Source: Patescibacteria group bacterium
GTDB lineage: Bacteria > Patescibacteriota > Minisyncoccia > Phycocordibacterales > GWA1-40-21
DNA length: 9,957 nucleotides
Reading direction: 5' to 3'
Assembly: GCA_018971765.1 (NCBI GenBank)
Contig: JAGXAA010000033.1
Coordinates: 1 to 9,957 of the forward strand
This document shows positions 1-6,506 of this stretch, piece by piece. The notes beneath the pieces are model-generated. The model worked only from the letters and a program-made list of their open reading frames with translations. It ran no database searches and was not told where the DNA came from. A program made the translations under genes and the position numbers. How positions within the stretch are numbered: position 1 is the stretch's first letter; each line of letters begins with the position of its first letter.

Positions 1-2063
1 AAATTTGCCATTTTGGCGTTGGATTGGATGAAAGACTTGCGAGACGGCACATCGGTACCCATAAGCATATCGAATATTTTGTCGGCTTCCTGCGCGTCTT
101 CAATCTTGACCTGTTTCAATATTCTTCTCGTCGGATCCATCGTCGTCTCCCAAAGCTCTTCAGCATTCATCTCTCCCAAACCTTTGTATCTCTGAACTAA
201 AACTTTCGGGCCCTTTTTCCCTTTTTCCTCTTCTTCTTGAACCTCTTCTCCGGCTAGAGCGCCTTCTTCCGCCGTTCCTATCTCCACAGTCTCTTCTTCC
301 TTGCCGATTATTTTCTTCTTATCTTCATCGCTGTAAGCGTAGAAAATTTCTTTGCCTTTTTTTACTTTAAATAACGGAGGTTGGGCGATGTAGATATATC
401 CCCCCTCCACGAGCGGTTTGAAATATCGATAAAACAGGGTAAGGATAAGCGTCCTTATGTGCGCGCCGTCAACATCGGCATCGGTCGCTATGATTATTTT
501 ATGATAGCGGAGTTTTGACAAATCAAAAGTATCGCCTATCGCCGTGCCCATCGCCACGACCAGATTTTTAATCTGCTCAGACGCGAGCATCCTGTCCAAT
601 CTCGCCCTTTCAATGTTCAAAATCTTTCCTCGAAGCGGCAAAATCGCTTGAGTTTTTCTATCCCGTCCGGTCTTCGCCGTGCCTCCGGCGGAATCTCCCT
701 CCACGATAAACACCTCCGATTCGGACGCGTCTTTGCTTTGGCAGTCGGCGAGCTTGCCGGGCAAAGTCATTCCCTCAAGAGCGCCTTTTCGGAGCACCGA
801 ATCCTTGGCGGCTTTGGCGGCTTTCCTTGCCTTGAGCGCGAGCACAACTTTGGAAATTATAGCTCTAGCGTCATCGGGATTTTCTTCCAAAAACGATCCG
901 AATGCCTCGCCAAAAACGGATTCCACCGCGCTTCGCGCCTCCACCGAACCAAGTTTCGCTTTTGTCTGACCTTCAAATTGGATTTCTCTCATTTTCACGG
1001 AGACGACGGCGGTCAAACCTTCAAGAACATCTTCGCCGGTAAAATTATCCTCGCTCTCCTTGAGCAGATTGTTTTTCCTGGCGTAATTATTGAGAGAACG
1101 AGTGAGAGAAGTTTTAAATCCCGTCAAATGCGTCCCTCCTTCAGGATTGTAGATATTATTGGCAAAAGCGAGAATTCTCGCCGATATGTCGTCAACATAT
1201 TGCAAGGAAATTTCCACCGATTTTACCCCTTCTGCGTTTTTTTCCGCATAAAAAACATTTTTATGAATCGGCTTTTGAAATTGATTATAAAATTTGACGA
1301 GAGACAAAAGCCCGCCTTCAAAATAGAATGTCTGCGACGGAACTTCCAGCCCAAGCTCGCGAAAATAGAAAACATCGCTTTCGTCAAATTTTTCTTTTTG
1401 CTCGCGCGCGTCGACGCAAGATATTCTCAGCCCCTTGACCAGGTACGCCTGTTGTCTCATATGCGAGACGACTCTGTCCCAATCAAAAGCGATTTCTTTG
1501 AAGATTTCCGTATCCGGCTCAAACACGACTATCGTGCCGCGCAATTTTGAATTGCCTATTTTCTTGACGCTGGCTTTTTTCTTGCCTTGAGAATATTCTT
1601 GGCGGTAAATGCCTCCGTCCTTGTGCACCGTCACTTTAGTATAAATAGATAGCGCGTTCACGACTGAAGCGCCGACGCCATGAAGTCCTCCGGATACTTC
1701 ATAGCCATCTCCGCCAAATTTGCCTCCGGCGTGAAGCGTAGTCATAATCGTTTCAAGCGCGGAGACTTTCGTCTGCTTGTGAATGTCGACGGGGATGCCG
1801 CGGCCGTTGTCCGTCACGCGAACGCGATTTCCGGGTAAAAGCACGACCTCTATGTCATTAGCAAACCCGCCCATCGCTTCGTCTCGCGAGTTATCGAAAA
1901 TTTCTATTATCAAATGGTGCAGACCGTCCGGTCCTGTCGTACCGATATACATTCCCGGCCTCTTTCGCACCGGCTCAAGTCCTTCAAGGACAGTTATCGC
2001 CTCCGCTCCGTATGAACTCTTTTTATTTTCATCTTTAGCCATGTTTTGTCTGTTTTTTAACAT
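1..2063 (-). CDS. gyrB: DNA gyrase subunit B (3' end cut by window edge)
   Basis: ATPase subunit of type IIA topoisomerase; with GyrA it introduces negative supercoils. I translated the minus strand by hand: 687 codons are open to the window edge, and the visible end (VPSRKSFIQSNAK) matches the GyrB C-terminus, so only a few residues are missing. The N-terminal GHKL ATPase has the catalytic Glu in IIEIFDNS (E54), VTDNGRGIP (85-91) and SGGLHGVGASVVNALS (124-139). The TOPRIM domain has EGDSAGG (455-461) and the metal-binding DADVD (528-532). QRYKGLGEMN (624-633) is the conserved C-terminal motif. An acidic insert lies at about 586-620. The large insert of E. coli GyrB is absent. The start at 2063 is preferred because a GGCGGA sequence lies just upstream; an in-frame ATG at 2042 has no such signal. 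It has its own promoter. ParE is the alternative, but the motifs favour GyrB. Confidence 0.93.
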   Translation of the reverse strand, partial: MLKNRQNMAKDENKKSSYGAEAITVLEGLEPVRKRPGMYIGTTGPDGLHHLIIEIFDNSRDEAMGGFANDIEVVLLPGNRVRVTDNGRGIPVDIHKQTKVSALETIMTTLHAGGKFGGDGYEVSGGLHGVGASVVNALSIYTKVTVHKDGGIYRQEYSQGKKKASVKKIGNSKLRGTIVVFEPDTEIFKEIAFDWDRVVSHMRQQAYLVKGLRISCVDAREQKEKFDESDVFYFRELGLEVPSQTFYFEGGLLSLVKFYNQFQKPIHKNVFYAEKNAEGVKSVEISLQYVDDISARILAFANNIYNPEGGTHLTGFKTSLTRSLNNYARKNNLLKESEDNFTGEDVLEGLTAVVSVKMREIQFEGQTKAKLGSVEARSAVESVFGEAFGSFLEENPDDARAIISKVVLALKARKAAKAAKDSVLRKGALEGMTLPGKLADCQSKDASESEVFIVEGDSAGGTAKTGRDRKTQAILPLRGKILNIERARLDRMLASEQIKNLVVAMGTAIGDTFDLSKLRYHKIIIATDADVDGAHIRTLILTLFYRYFKPLVEGGYIYIAQPPLFKVKKGKEIFYAYSDEDKKKIIGKEEETVEIGTAEEGALAGEEVQEEEEKGKKGPKVLVQRYKGLGEMNAEELWETTMDPTRRILKQVKIEDAQEADKIFDMLMGTDVPSRKSFIQSNAKMAN

Positions 2064-2125
2064 TTTATCCGCCAAAATAGCGGATTTATTGGGTATCAAT
2101 TATGCCTAACATCAATGTTTTTAAT
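2064..2125 (-). promoter_or_regulatory. gyrB leader with mini-ORF and RBS hairpin
   Basis: The approximately 60-nt leader between the predicted transcription start and the gyrB ATG holds an 8-codon open frame, MLGIIDTQ then TAA (2112 down to 2086). A perfect 6-bp stem (ATCCGC / GCGGAT, 7-nt loop, 2085 to 2067) begins at the next base. The 3' arm of the stem contains the GGCGGA that would serve as the gyrB ribosome-binding site, and it ends 3 nt before the ATG at 2063. The arrangement is visible; that it regulates translation is inference. The mini-ORF has no Shine-Dalgarno sequence of its own, so it may not be translated. Confidence 0.35.
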
Positions 2126-2131
2126 GCCACT

Positions 2132-2140
2132 ATTATATCA
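2132..2140 (-). promoter_or_regulatory. gyrB promoter, extended -10
   Basis: On the minus strand TGATATAAT is a perfect extended -10 element (TGn plus TATAAT, the hexamer at 2132-2137). No good -35 exists at 16-18 nt, as expected for an extended -10 promoter; that position falls in the T-run of the upstream terminator. Transcription would start near 2125, which gives gyrB a leader of about 60 nt. Confidence 0.65.
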
Positions 2141-2153
2141 GAAGCGTTCCAAT

Positions 2154-2184
2154 AAAAAAAGGCAGGGGGGTAATCCTGCCTTTT
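2154..2184 (-). terminator. Intrinsic terminator after the metallopeptidase gene
   Basis: Perfect 10-bp inverted repeat AAAAGGCAGG / CCTGCCTTTT (2157-2166 and 2175-2184) around an 8-nt loop. On the minus strand the stem is followed by a T-run (2160-2154), so it ends transcription coming from the metallopeptidase and phe genes, just before the gyrB promoter. On the plus strand the stem ends in four Ts only, so a weaker bidirectional action is possible. It closes the proposed pheS-pheT-metallopeptidase unit. Confidence 0.85.
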
Positions 2185-2247
2185 GCTTAAAATTCTTCAT
2201 TTATTTTATTATCGAGAAGAAATTTCTTTTTTTATTTTAAGAAATTC

Positions 2248-3513
2248 TTATTTTTGTTTCAAAAAATCGACAATGCTTCCGGACTTTATGTATGGCATTT
2301 TTTGTTTTATGAAATTGAATCTTAGAGGATAATTGCTTTCAAGATAAACTGGATTAGTAACATAAATACGCACCGCTTCGGCTATGTCTTCTCTTATAAG
2401 AATAGAGTCAGGATTTTTATAAAAATTTTTATTTCTTACAACATAGTCACTGACATATTTTTCTCTCTCTTTAATGAATTCTTTTTCTATTATATTTTCA
2501 TATTCATCTTTTAAATTCTGATCTAGTTTTATATCAATTTTATGAGCAACTTCGTGCGCAATAGTGCCTAAAATATAAGCCGATTCTTTATCTTCTTCTT
2601 TAATAAGATTAAAATTCTTAAGATAATCAAAATCAGATGGTTTTTCCACCCCAAAACTTTCTATCTTAATCGGAGCAAACACGAAACGGCTTGTTGCGGC
2701 TCTAATTTTATAGACATGACTTAATTTATTATCATCGTCGACTCCCTCTAAAAATTTCTCTGCTTGAAGATAAAGATTTTTGTCTTCTGCCAAAAGAAAC
2801 CCTTCGGCTGTCCATTTGCAAATACCCTGCACAACCAAGTCATTTCCTTTATCTATATTGCCTCTACCTGGATTTATTAAATACTTGTTATCTTTTATAA
2901 TCTTCCCTATCTTTACATCATTCAAAACATCTTGCTCGAAAGTGTTCAAAATAAAAGATTTCACTTTATCGTTCGTAATCATTTCATCTTCACTGTCTTC
3001 AAATCCTTTCACAACCGGACCGTTCATAATCATTTCTTTTGCCTCTTGTAAATTATCAGCGCGACCATAAAGTAATAACATATCCAATATTCTCCTTACG
3101 GCATAAACATCTTCATTGTCCTTATTTGCAACCTCTTCTGCTGTTTTTTCGAAATTAACACTAATTTTGTCTAATTTTTCTTTTTCCTCTCTGTCTATAA
3201 TATTAAGTTCTTGAAAGATATAAAGTTTTTTTCTTTCTAATACTTCCGAGGCGTGCGGCGCTAGATATTCTGTGCCGTTTGAAAAATCAAACTCATATTT
3301 CGTCTCAAGTTCTTTTATTTTGTCATATGCTTCTTGTTGAGATAAAGCGGTATTTGAAGAAACAACTTTATCCACAAGTTCGTTATAAATGTAGTGATCT
3401 TCATCTGAGTATAACTTTTTTGGGGTTTCTTTGAGAACCCAAGATTTATTATCTTCAAGTATTCTGTGTTTATTTTGATCAAAACCTTCTAAATTCCCTT
3501 CGATATTTTTCAT
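2248..3513 (-). CDS. Putative zinc metallopeptidase, lethal-factor-like (HEVAH) C-terminus
   Basis: 421 residues, with no close family recognised over the first 300. The C-terminal 100 residues look like a gluzincin-type protease: TIAHEVAHKID carries the HExxH motif (residues 320-324, bases 2556-2542), and about 50 residues later REDIAEAVRIY (374-384) supplies the likely third zinc ligand, E375. The anthrax lethal factor protease domain has the same order and spacing (HEFGH, then EFFAEAF followed by an aromatic FIxxxxxFI tail; here FNFIKQKMPYI). The rest is acidic, mostly helical-looking and lysine/glutamate-rich. No signal peptide or membrane segment is visible at the N-terminus (MKNIEGNLEGFDQ), so the protein appears cytoplasmic or uses another route. 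It starts 36 nt after the pheT stop with no Shine-Dalgarno sequence, and a strong terminator follows. Substrate unknown. I am sure of the reading frame and motif, moderately sure of protease activity, and unsure of its role. Confidence 0.7.
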   Translation of the reverse strand: MKNIEGNLEGFDQNKHRILEDNKSWVLKETPKKLYSDEDHYIYNELVDKVVSSNTALSQQEAYDKIKELETKYEFDFSNGTEYLAPHASEVLERKKLYIFQELNIIDREEKEKLDKISVNFEKTAEEVANKDNEDVYAVRRILDMLLLYGRADNLQEAKEMIMNGPVVKGFEDSEDEMITNDKVKSFILNTFEQDVLNDVKIGKIIKDNKYLINPGRGNIDKGNDLVVQGICKWTAEGFLLAEDKNLYLQAEKFLEGVDDDNKLSHVYKIRAATSRFVFAPIKIESFGVEKPSDFDYLKNFNLIKEEDKESAYILGTIAHEVAHKIDIKLDQNLKDEYENIIEKEFIKEREKYVSDYVVRNKNFYKNPDSILIREDIAEAVRIYVTNPVYLESNYPLRFNFIKQKMPYIKSGSIVDFLKQK

Positions 3514-3549
3514 AAATTTTTAATATTTAAAAATATAAATAATAAGACC

Positions 3550-5502
3550 CTATCTTACCTGCCAGTTTCTGTTGTCATTTAGCGATTTTGAAATTTTTTC
3601 CATTATTTTATTGACCTCTTCGTCGGAAAGAGTTTTTTCTTGAGATTGGAAAACGAGTCTGAAGGCGAAAGATGTCTTAGAAGTTCCATCAGGGAATTTT
3701 TTGACAAATACATCAAACAATTTTTTGTTTACTAGAAGTTCGCCGGCTTCTTTTTCAATTATTGTCGCGACATCTTTTTCTTCCACCCCTTGCGGAACGA
3801 AAACGGCGATGTCGCGCAAAACAAACGGGTACGGCGATATTTTTTTGTATTTTAATTTTCCTATATCGTATTTTTCTATTTTTATATCTTCATATGATTT
3901 CGGCATTGGCAATTTTTCAATCATTTTTTCAAAATTGGTTTCCGCTACTCCATCTTTTGAAAATTCCGATTCAATCGGCATGCTCAAATTTTTGGAGAGA
4001 GATTCTAAGATTTTTTTCAATTCATCATCCTCTCTGCCTCCTTTGAAAGCATTGCCCTTTCTGATTCCAACAGCCAGCGAATCAGTTTCTCTCCCATCCC
4101 TAAATATCTTGCCGATTTCAAAAATTTTTATCTGATCAAGCCCCAAGAGGTCAATGTAATGAAAGTTGGAGTCAAGAGATTTTTTTATCCCATCTTTAAG
4201 ATTTTCTCTCAAGAATTTCTTATCGCTCGCTATCGGATTTTCCATTTCGATCTCGCCTTTGTCCGTGAAAGCGTAGGTGTAAACTTCGGAAAATCCTTTT
4301 TCAGTCAAAAAATTTCTTATTTTATTTTTGTAATAAAAATTTTTGTTTATTAATATGGTCTTGAAAAGCGCAGGGATTTTCTGCTCCTTTATTTTTTCAT
4401 ATCCATAGATTCTTCCTATCTCCTCAATCAAATCTTCTTTAATCTTAATGTCCAGTCTGTCGTGAGAAATTTCAACCACAAGATTGTCGTCTTTTCTCGT
4501 CTCAAAATTAAATTTCAATCTTTTGAGAATTTCCTTCATTTCGAACATTTTCATATTCGTTCCCAAAAGGTCGTTAGTTTCTTTTAAGGAAATTTCAATT
4601 TTATTCTGAATTATTTTGTTAGGATAAAAATCACAAATATTTCCGACTTTTGTATTTTTCCCTTGAGCAATATCTGCAATAAGACTTGTCATCATCTCCA
4701 TAGCTTCAGACGCCTTTTCCGCGGAAATTTCATTCTCAAATCTTTTGGACGAATCGGTTAAGATATTTAATCGGCGAGAAGTTTTCCTAATGAGCGACGG
4801 CGCGAAATTAGCCGATTCTATGATAATGTTTTTCGTTGCGTTTTCAATCTCGGCAAACTTCCCTCCTTTTATTCCGGCAATCGCAAGCGGATTATTACCG
4901 CCTGAAATGATAAGCGTTCCTTCATCAAGAGCAACTTCCTTTTCGTCCAGTGTCGTGATTGAATCGCCAGTCGAAGCGTTCTTAACTTCAATTTTAACTG
5001 TTTCATTTTTTGAATTTAATTTATCCAGGTCAAACGCGTGCATCGGTTGCCCTATCTCTAACATGACAAAATTCGCCGCGTCAACGACATTATTTATTGA
5101 TTTTTGTCCTACTGATTCAAGTTTTTCCTTAAGCCACTTCGGCGAAGGTTTTATTTCCACGCCCTCGATTATTCTCACGACATATCTTCGGCAAAAGTTA
5201 GAATTTTCTACATTTATTTCCAATTTAGCGCAGATTTTGCCGGCGCGCGCATCCTTCAAAGAGATCGAAAAATCCCTCATTGGAAAATCAAGGATGGCGG
5301 AGATTTCGCTCGCGACTCCTCTATGCGATAGGCAATGATGCGCCATATTCGGAAGAATTTTCGCGTCAAAAATATAATCGTATCCTTTTTGTTCAATACT
5401 CTCAACTTCAAAAGAATGCATCGTCAAAACATCCGCCAATTTTTCCGGCGCAGGCAGCTCTCTTTCAAAAAAATTTTGCAGCCAATTATAAGAAAATTTC
5501 AT
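3550..5502 (-). CDS. pheT: Phenylalanine--tRNA ligase beta subunit, short form
   Basis: Beta subunit of cytoplasmic PheRS, which with PheS charges tRNA-Phe. It is 650 residues against roughly 800 in E. coli. The N-terminal B1 part (MKFSYNWLQNFF, then SFEVESIE at 30-37) runs almost directly into DYIFDAKILPNMAHHCLSHRG (42-62), where other bacteria carry the EMAP-like tRNA-binding OB domain of about 110 residues; that domain is absent. Present are B3/4 (about 113-280, including VVDAANFVMLEIGQPMHAFD), B5 (about 298-372), the catalytic-like core (about 373-555, with KIFEIGKIF) and a C-terminal FDX-ACB domain (about 556-650, PYPFVLRDIAVFV). The core is also shortened before FDX-ACB. AAGGA lies 10 nt before the ATG, one of the few plausible Shine-Dalgarno sites here. 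It ends in TAG. It follows pheS after a 160-nt spacer holding a large palindrome. Confidence 0.95.
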   Translation of the reverse strand: MKFSYNWLQNFFERELPAPEKLADVLTMHSFEVESIEQKGYDYIFDAKILPNMAHHCLSHRGVASEISAILDFPMRDFSISLKDARAGKICAKLEINVENSNFCRRYVVRIIEGVEIKPSPKWLKEKLESVGQKSINNVVDAANFVMLEIGQPMHAFDLDKLNSKNETVKIEVKNASTGDSITTLDEKEVALDEGTLIISGGNNPLAIAGIKGGKFAEIENATKNIIIESANFAPSLIRKTSRRLNILTDSSKRFENEISAEKASEAMEMMTSLIADIAQGKNTKVGNICDFYPNKIIQNKIEISLKETNDLLGTNMKMFEMKEILKRLKFNFETRKDDNLVVEISHDRLDIKIKEDLIEEIGRIYGYEKIKEQKIPALFKTILINKNFYYKNKIRNFLTEKGFSEVYTYAFTDKGEIEMENPIASDKKFLRENLKDGIKKSLDSNFHYIDLLGLDQIKIFEIGKIFRDGRETDSLAVGIRKGNAFKGGREDDELKKILESLSKNLSMPIESEFSKDGVAETNFEKMIEKLPMPKSYEDIKIEKYDIGKLKYKKISPYPFVLRDIAVFVPQGVEEKDVATIIEKEAGELLVNKKLFDVFVKKFPDGTSKTSFAFRLVFQSQEKTLSDEEVNKIMEKISKSLNDNRNWQVR

Positions 5503-5540
5503 TTAATTAAATTCCTTAAATTTAGAAGGGGCGAGGCTGA

Positions 5541-5632
5541 AGCATAAGTTTTCTGGAACATTGCGCAGGCTGGCGAGCCGAGCATAGGAATTCGCCAGCA
5601 GGCGAATATACGTGTTCCGGAAAACTTATGCT
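5541..5632. repeat. 92-bp nested imperfect palindrome between pheS and pheT
   Basis: Two 20-nt arms (5541-5560 and 5613-5632) are inverted copies with one difference (T5554 opposite G5619: a G-U wobble in plus-strand RNA, a C-A mismatch in minus-strand RNA). Inside them sits a second perfect 8-bp stem, GCTGGCGA / TCGCCAGC (5569-5576 and 5592-5599). An alternative 6-bp hairpin, TTCGCC-AGCA-GGCGAA (5591-5606), competes for its right arm. No T-run follows on either strand, so it is not an ordinary terminator. The spacer has no coding sequence that I can support. It could be a small palindromic repeat element (REPIN- or MITE-like), an mRNA-processing structure in the phe transcript, or a cruciform. 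No target-site duplication is obvious. Confidence 0.75.
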
Positions 5633-5662
5633 GAAGCGAAGTGTCTTGTAAATCCATAATTT

Positions 5663-6421
5663 TTACAAAAACTGATTAACCAATCGCAAATCCCCAGTGT
5701 AAAAAAGTCTCACATCGTCAATACCGTATTTGAGCATCGCCAAACGGTCGACGCCTCCGCCGAAAGCGAAACCTTTCCAATCTTCCGGATTCAAACCGAC
5801 ATTTTTCAAAACATCCGGATGAATCATTCCCGCCCCCATCACTTCTATCCAGCCGGTGTGTTTGCATATCGCGCATTTTCCCCCTCCGCACTTGAAGCAA
5901 GAGACGTCTATTTCTACTCCCGGCTCGACGAAAGGAAAGTAGCTCGGACGAAGCCTCAACTCAACCTTTTCTTCAAAAAACTTTTCAAAAAATTCTTTGA
6001 TGACATATTTCAAATTTGCCAAACTCATTCCTTTATCAACCAAGAGCCCCTCCACTTGATGAAATTGGGCTTCGTGGGTCGCGTCAGTCGCTTCATAGCG
6101 AAATGTTTTGCCGATAGAAATTATCCTCAAGGGCGGTCTGTTGTTTTCCATATAACGGATTTGTACGGGAGAAGTATGCGTGCGAAGCAGTAATTTTGAA
6201 TTTTGAGTCTCAAGTATATCCTTCCGTTTCAGCCAAAAAGTGTCCCACATATCGCGCGCGGGATGATCTTTTGGGACATTAAGAGCGTCAAAGTTATAAT
6301 ACTCCGTCTCAATTTCCGGCCCGTCTATGAGACTAAATCCCATCTCTGAAAAAATTTCACTTATTCTCGAAGCGACGCGAGAAAGAGGGTGAATATGGCC
6401 GAACTTTTCTTTATTGTCCAT
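5663..6421 (-). CDS. pheS: Phenylalanine--tRNA ligase alpha subunit, lacking N-terminal arm
   Basis: Catalytic subunit of PheRS: activates Phe and transfers it to tRNA-Phe. At 252 residues it is about 80-90 shorter than usual and begins directly at the catalytic core (FGHIHPLSR, matching GGLHPVTR of E. coli). Class II motifs are intact: motif 1 near GPEIETEYYNFDALNVP (34-50), motif 2 TFRYEATDATHEAQFHQVEG (106-125), motif 3 FAFGGGVDRLAMLKYG (218-233). CFKC and CAIC (Cys 175, 178, 183, 186) form a zinc-knuckle-like insert known from many bacterial PheS before GWIEVMGAGMIHP. The usual N-terminal coiled coil, which contacts tRNA, is missing. It is not a mis-called start, because an in-frame TGA lies at 6454-6452 and a TATAAT box sits 6 nt before the ATG. 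It is first in the proposed pheS-pheT-metallopeptidase unit. Confidence 0.95.
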   Translation of the reverse strand: MDNKEKFGHIHPLSRVASRISEIFSEMGFSLIDGPEIETEYYNFDALNVPKDHPARDMWDTFWLKRKDILETQNSKLLLRTHTSPVQIRYMENNRPPLRIISIGKTFRYEATDATHEAQFHQVEGLLVDKGMSLANLKYVIKEFFEKFFEEKVELRLRPSYFPFVEPGVEIDVSCFKCGGGKCAICKHTGWIEVMGAGMIHPDVLKNVGLNPEDWKGFAFGGGVDRLAMLKYGIDDVRLFYTGDLRLVNQFL

Positions 6422-6427
6422 AATAAA

Positions 6428-6455
6428 ATTATACAGAAAATCTCCCTTAATTCAA
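6428..6455 (-). promoter_or_regulatory. pheS promoter, predicted leaderless transcript
   Basis: On the minus strand TTGAAT (6455-6450), a 16-nt spacer and a perfect TATAAT (6433-6428) form a good sigma-70-type promoter. Only 6 nt separate the -10 box from the pheS ATG, so transcription should begin at or within a base or two of the A of ATG. A GGGAG upstream is inside the promoter spacer, too far to act as a ribosome-binding site. Confidence 0.7.
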
Positions 6456-6506
6456 TCGCGTAATTAAAATAAATATCGTATTTAAAATTTCAGCTTTAAT
6501 TTCCTT

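Noticed and set aside
648..1550. 300-codon open frame on the plus strand
   Set aside because: It lies wholly antisense to gyrB, whose frame is continuous and has every family motif; the plus-strand translation resembles no family. It is a shadow of GC-rich gyrB codons.
2209..2247. AAGAAATTTCTT palindrome after the metallopeptidase stop codon
   Set aside because: Low-complexity AT sequence; the strong GC stem at 2157-2184 is the convincing terminator.
4745..5338. 197-codon open frame on the plus strand
   Set aside because: Antisense to pheT B3/4 coding sequence; the pheT frame has clear domain matches and this one has none.
2248..5502. Lower GC of the metallopeptidase gene as a sign of recent transfer
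   Set aside because: Sample lines are AT-rich (13 and 21 G+C in 60), but pheT is similar (18 in 60), while gyrB (26 and 32) and rpsB (30) are richer. The contrast follows gene type and not a clear foreign island.
5541..5632. Integron attC site as an explanation of the palindrome
   Set aside because: The expected RYYYAAC and GTTRRRY end boxes are not at the outer ends of the arms, and no integrase or cassette-like genes are present.
6422..6454. Extension of PheS through the upstream TGA (recoded UGA)
   Set aside because: The upstream bases form a promoter, do not resemble the PheS N-terminal arm, and no gene in the window uses in-frame TGA.
6422..6506. T-box or other tRNA-sensing leader upstream of pheS
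   Set aside because: The promoter sits next to the ATG, which leaves no room for a leader RNA.
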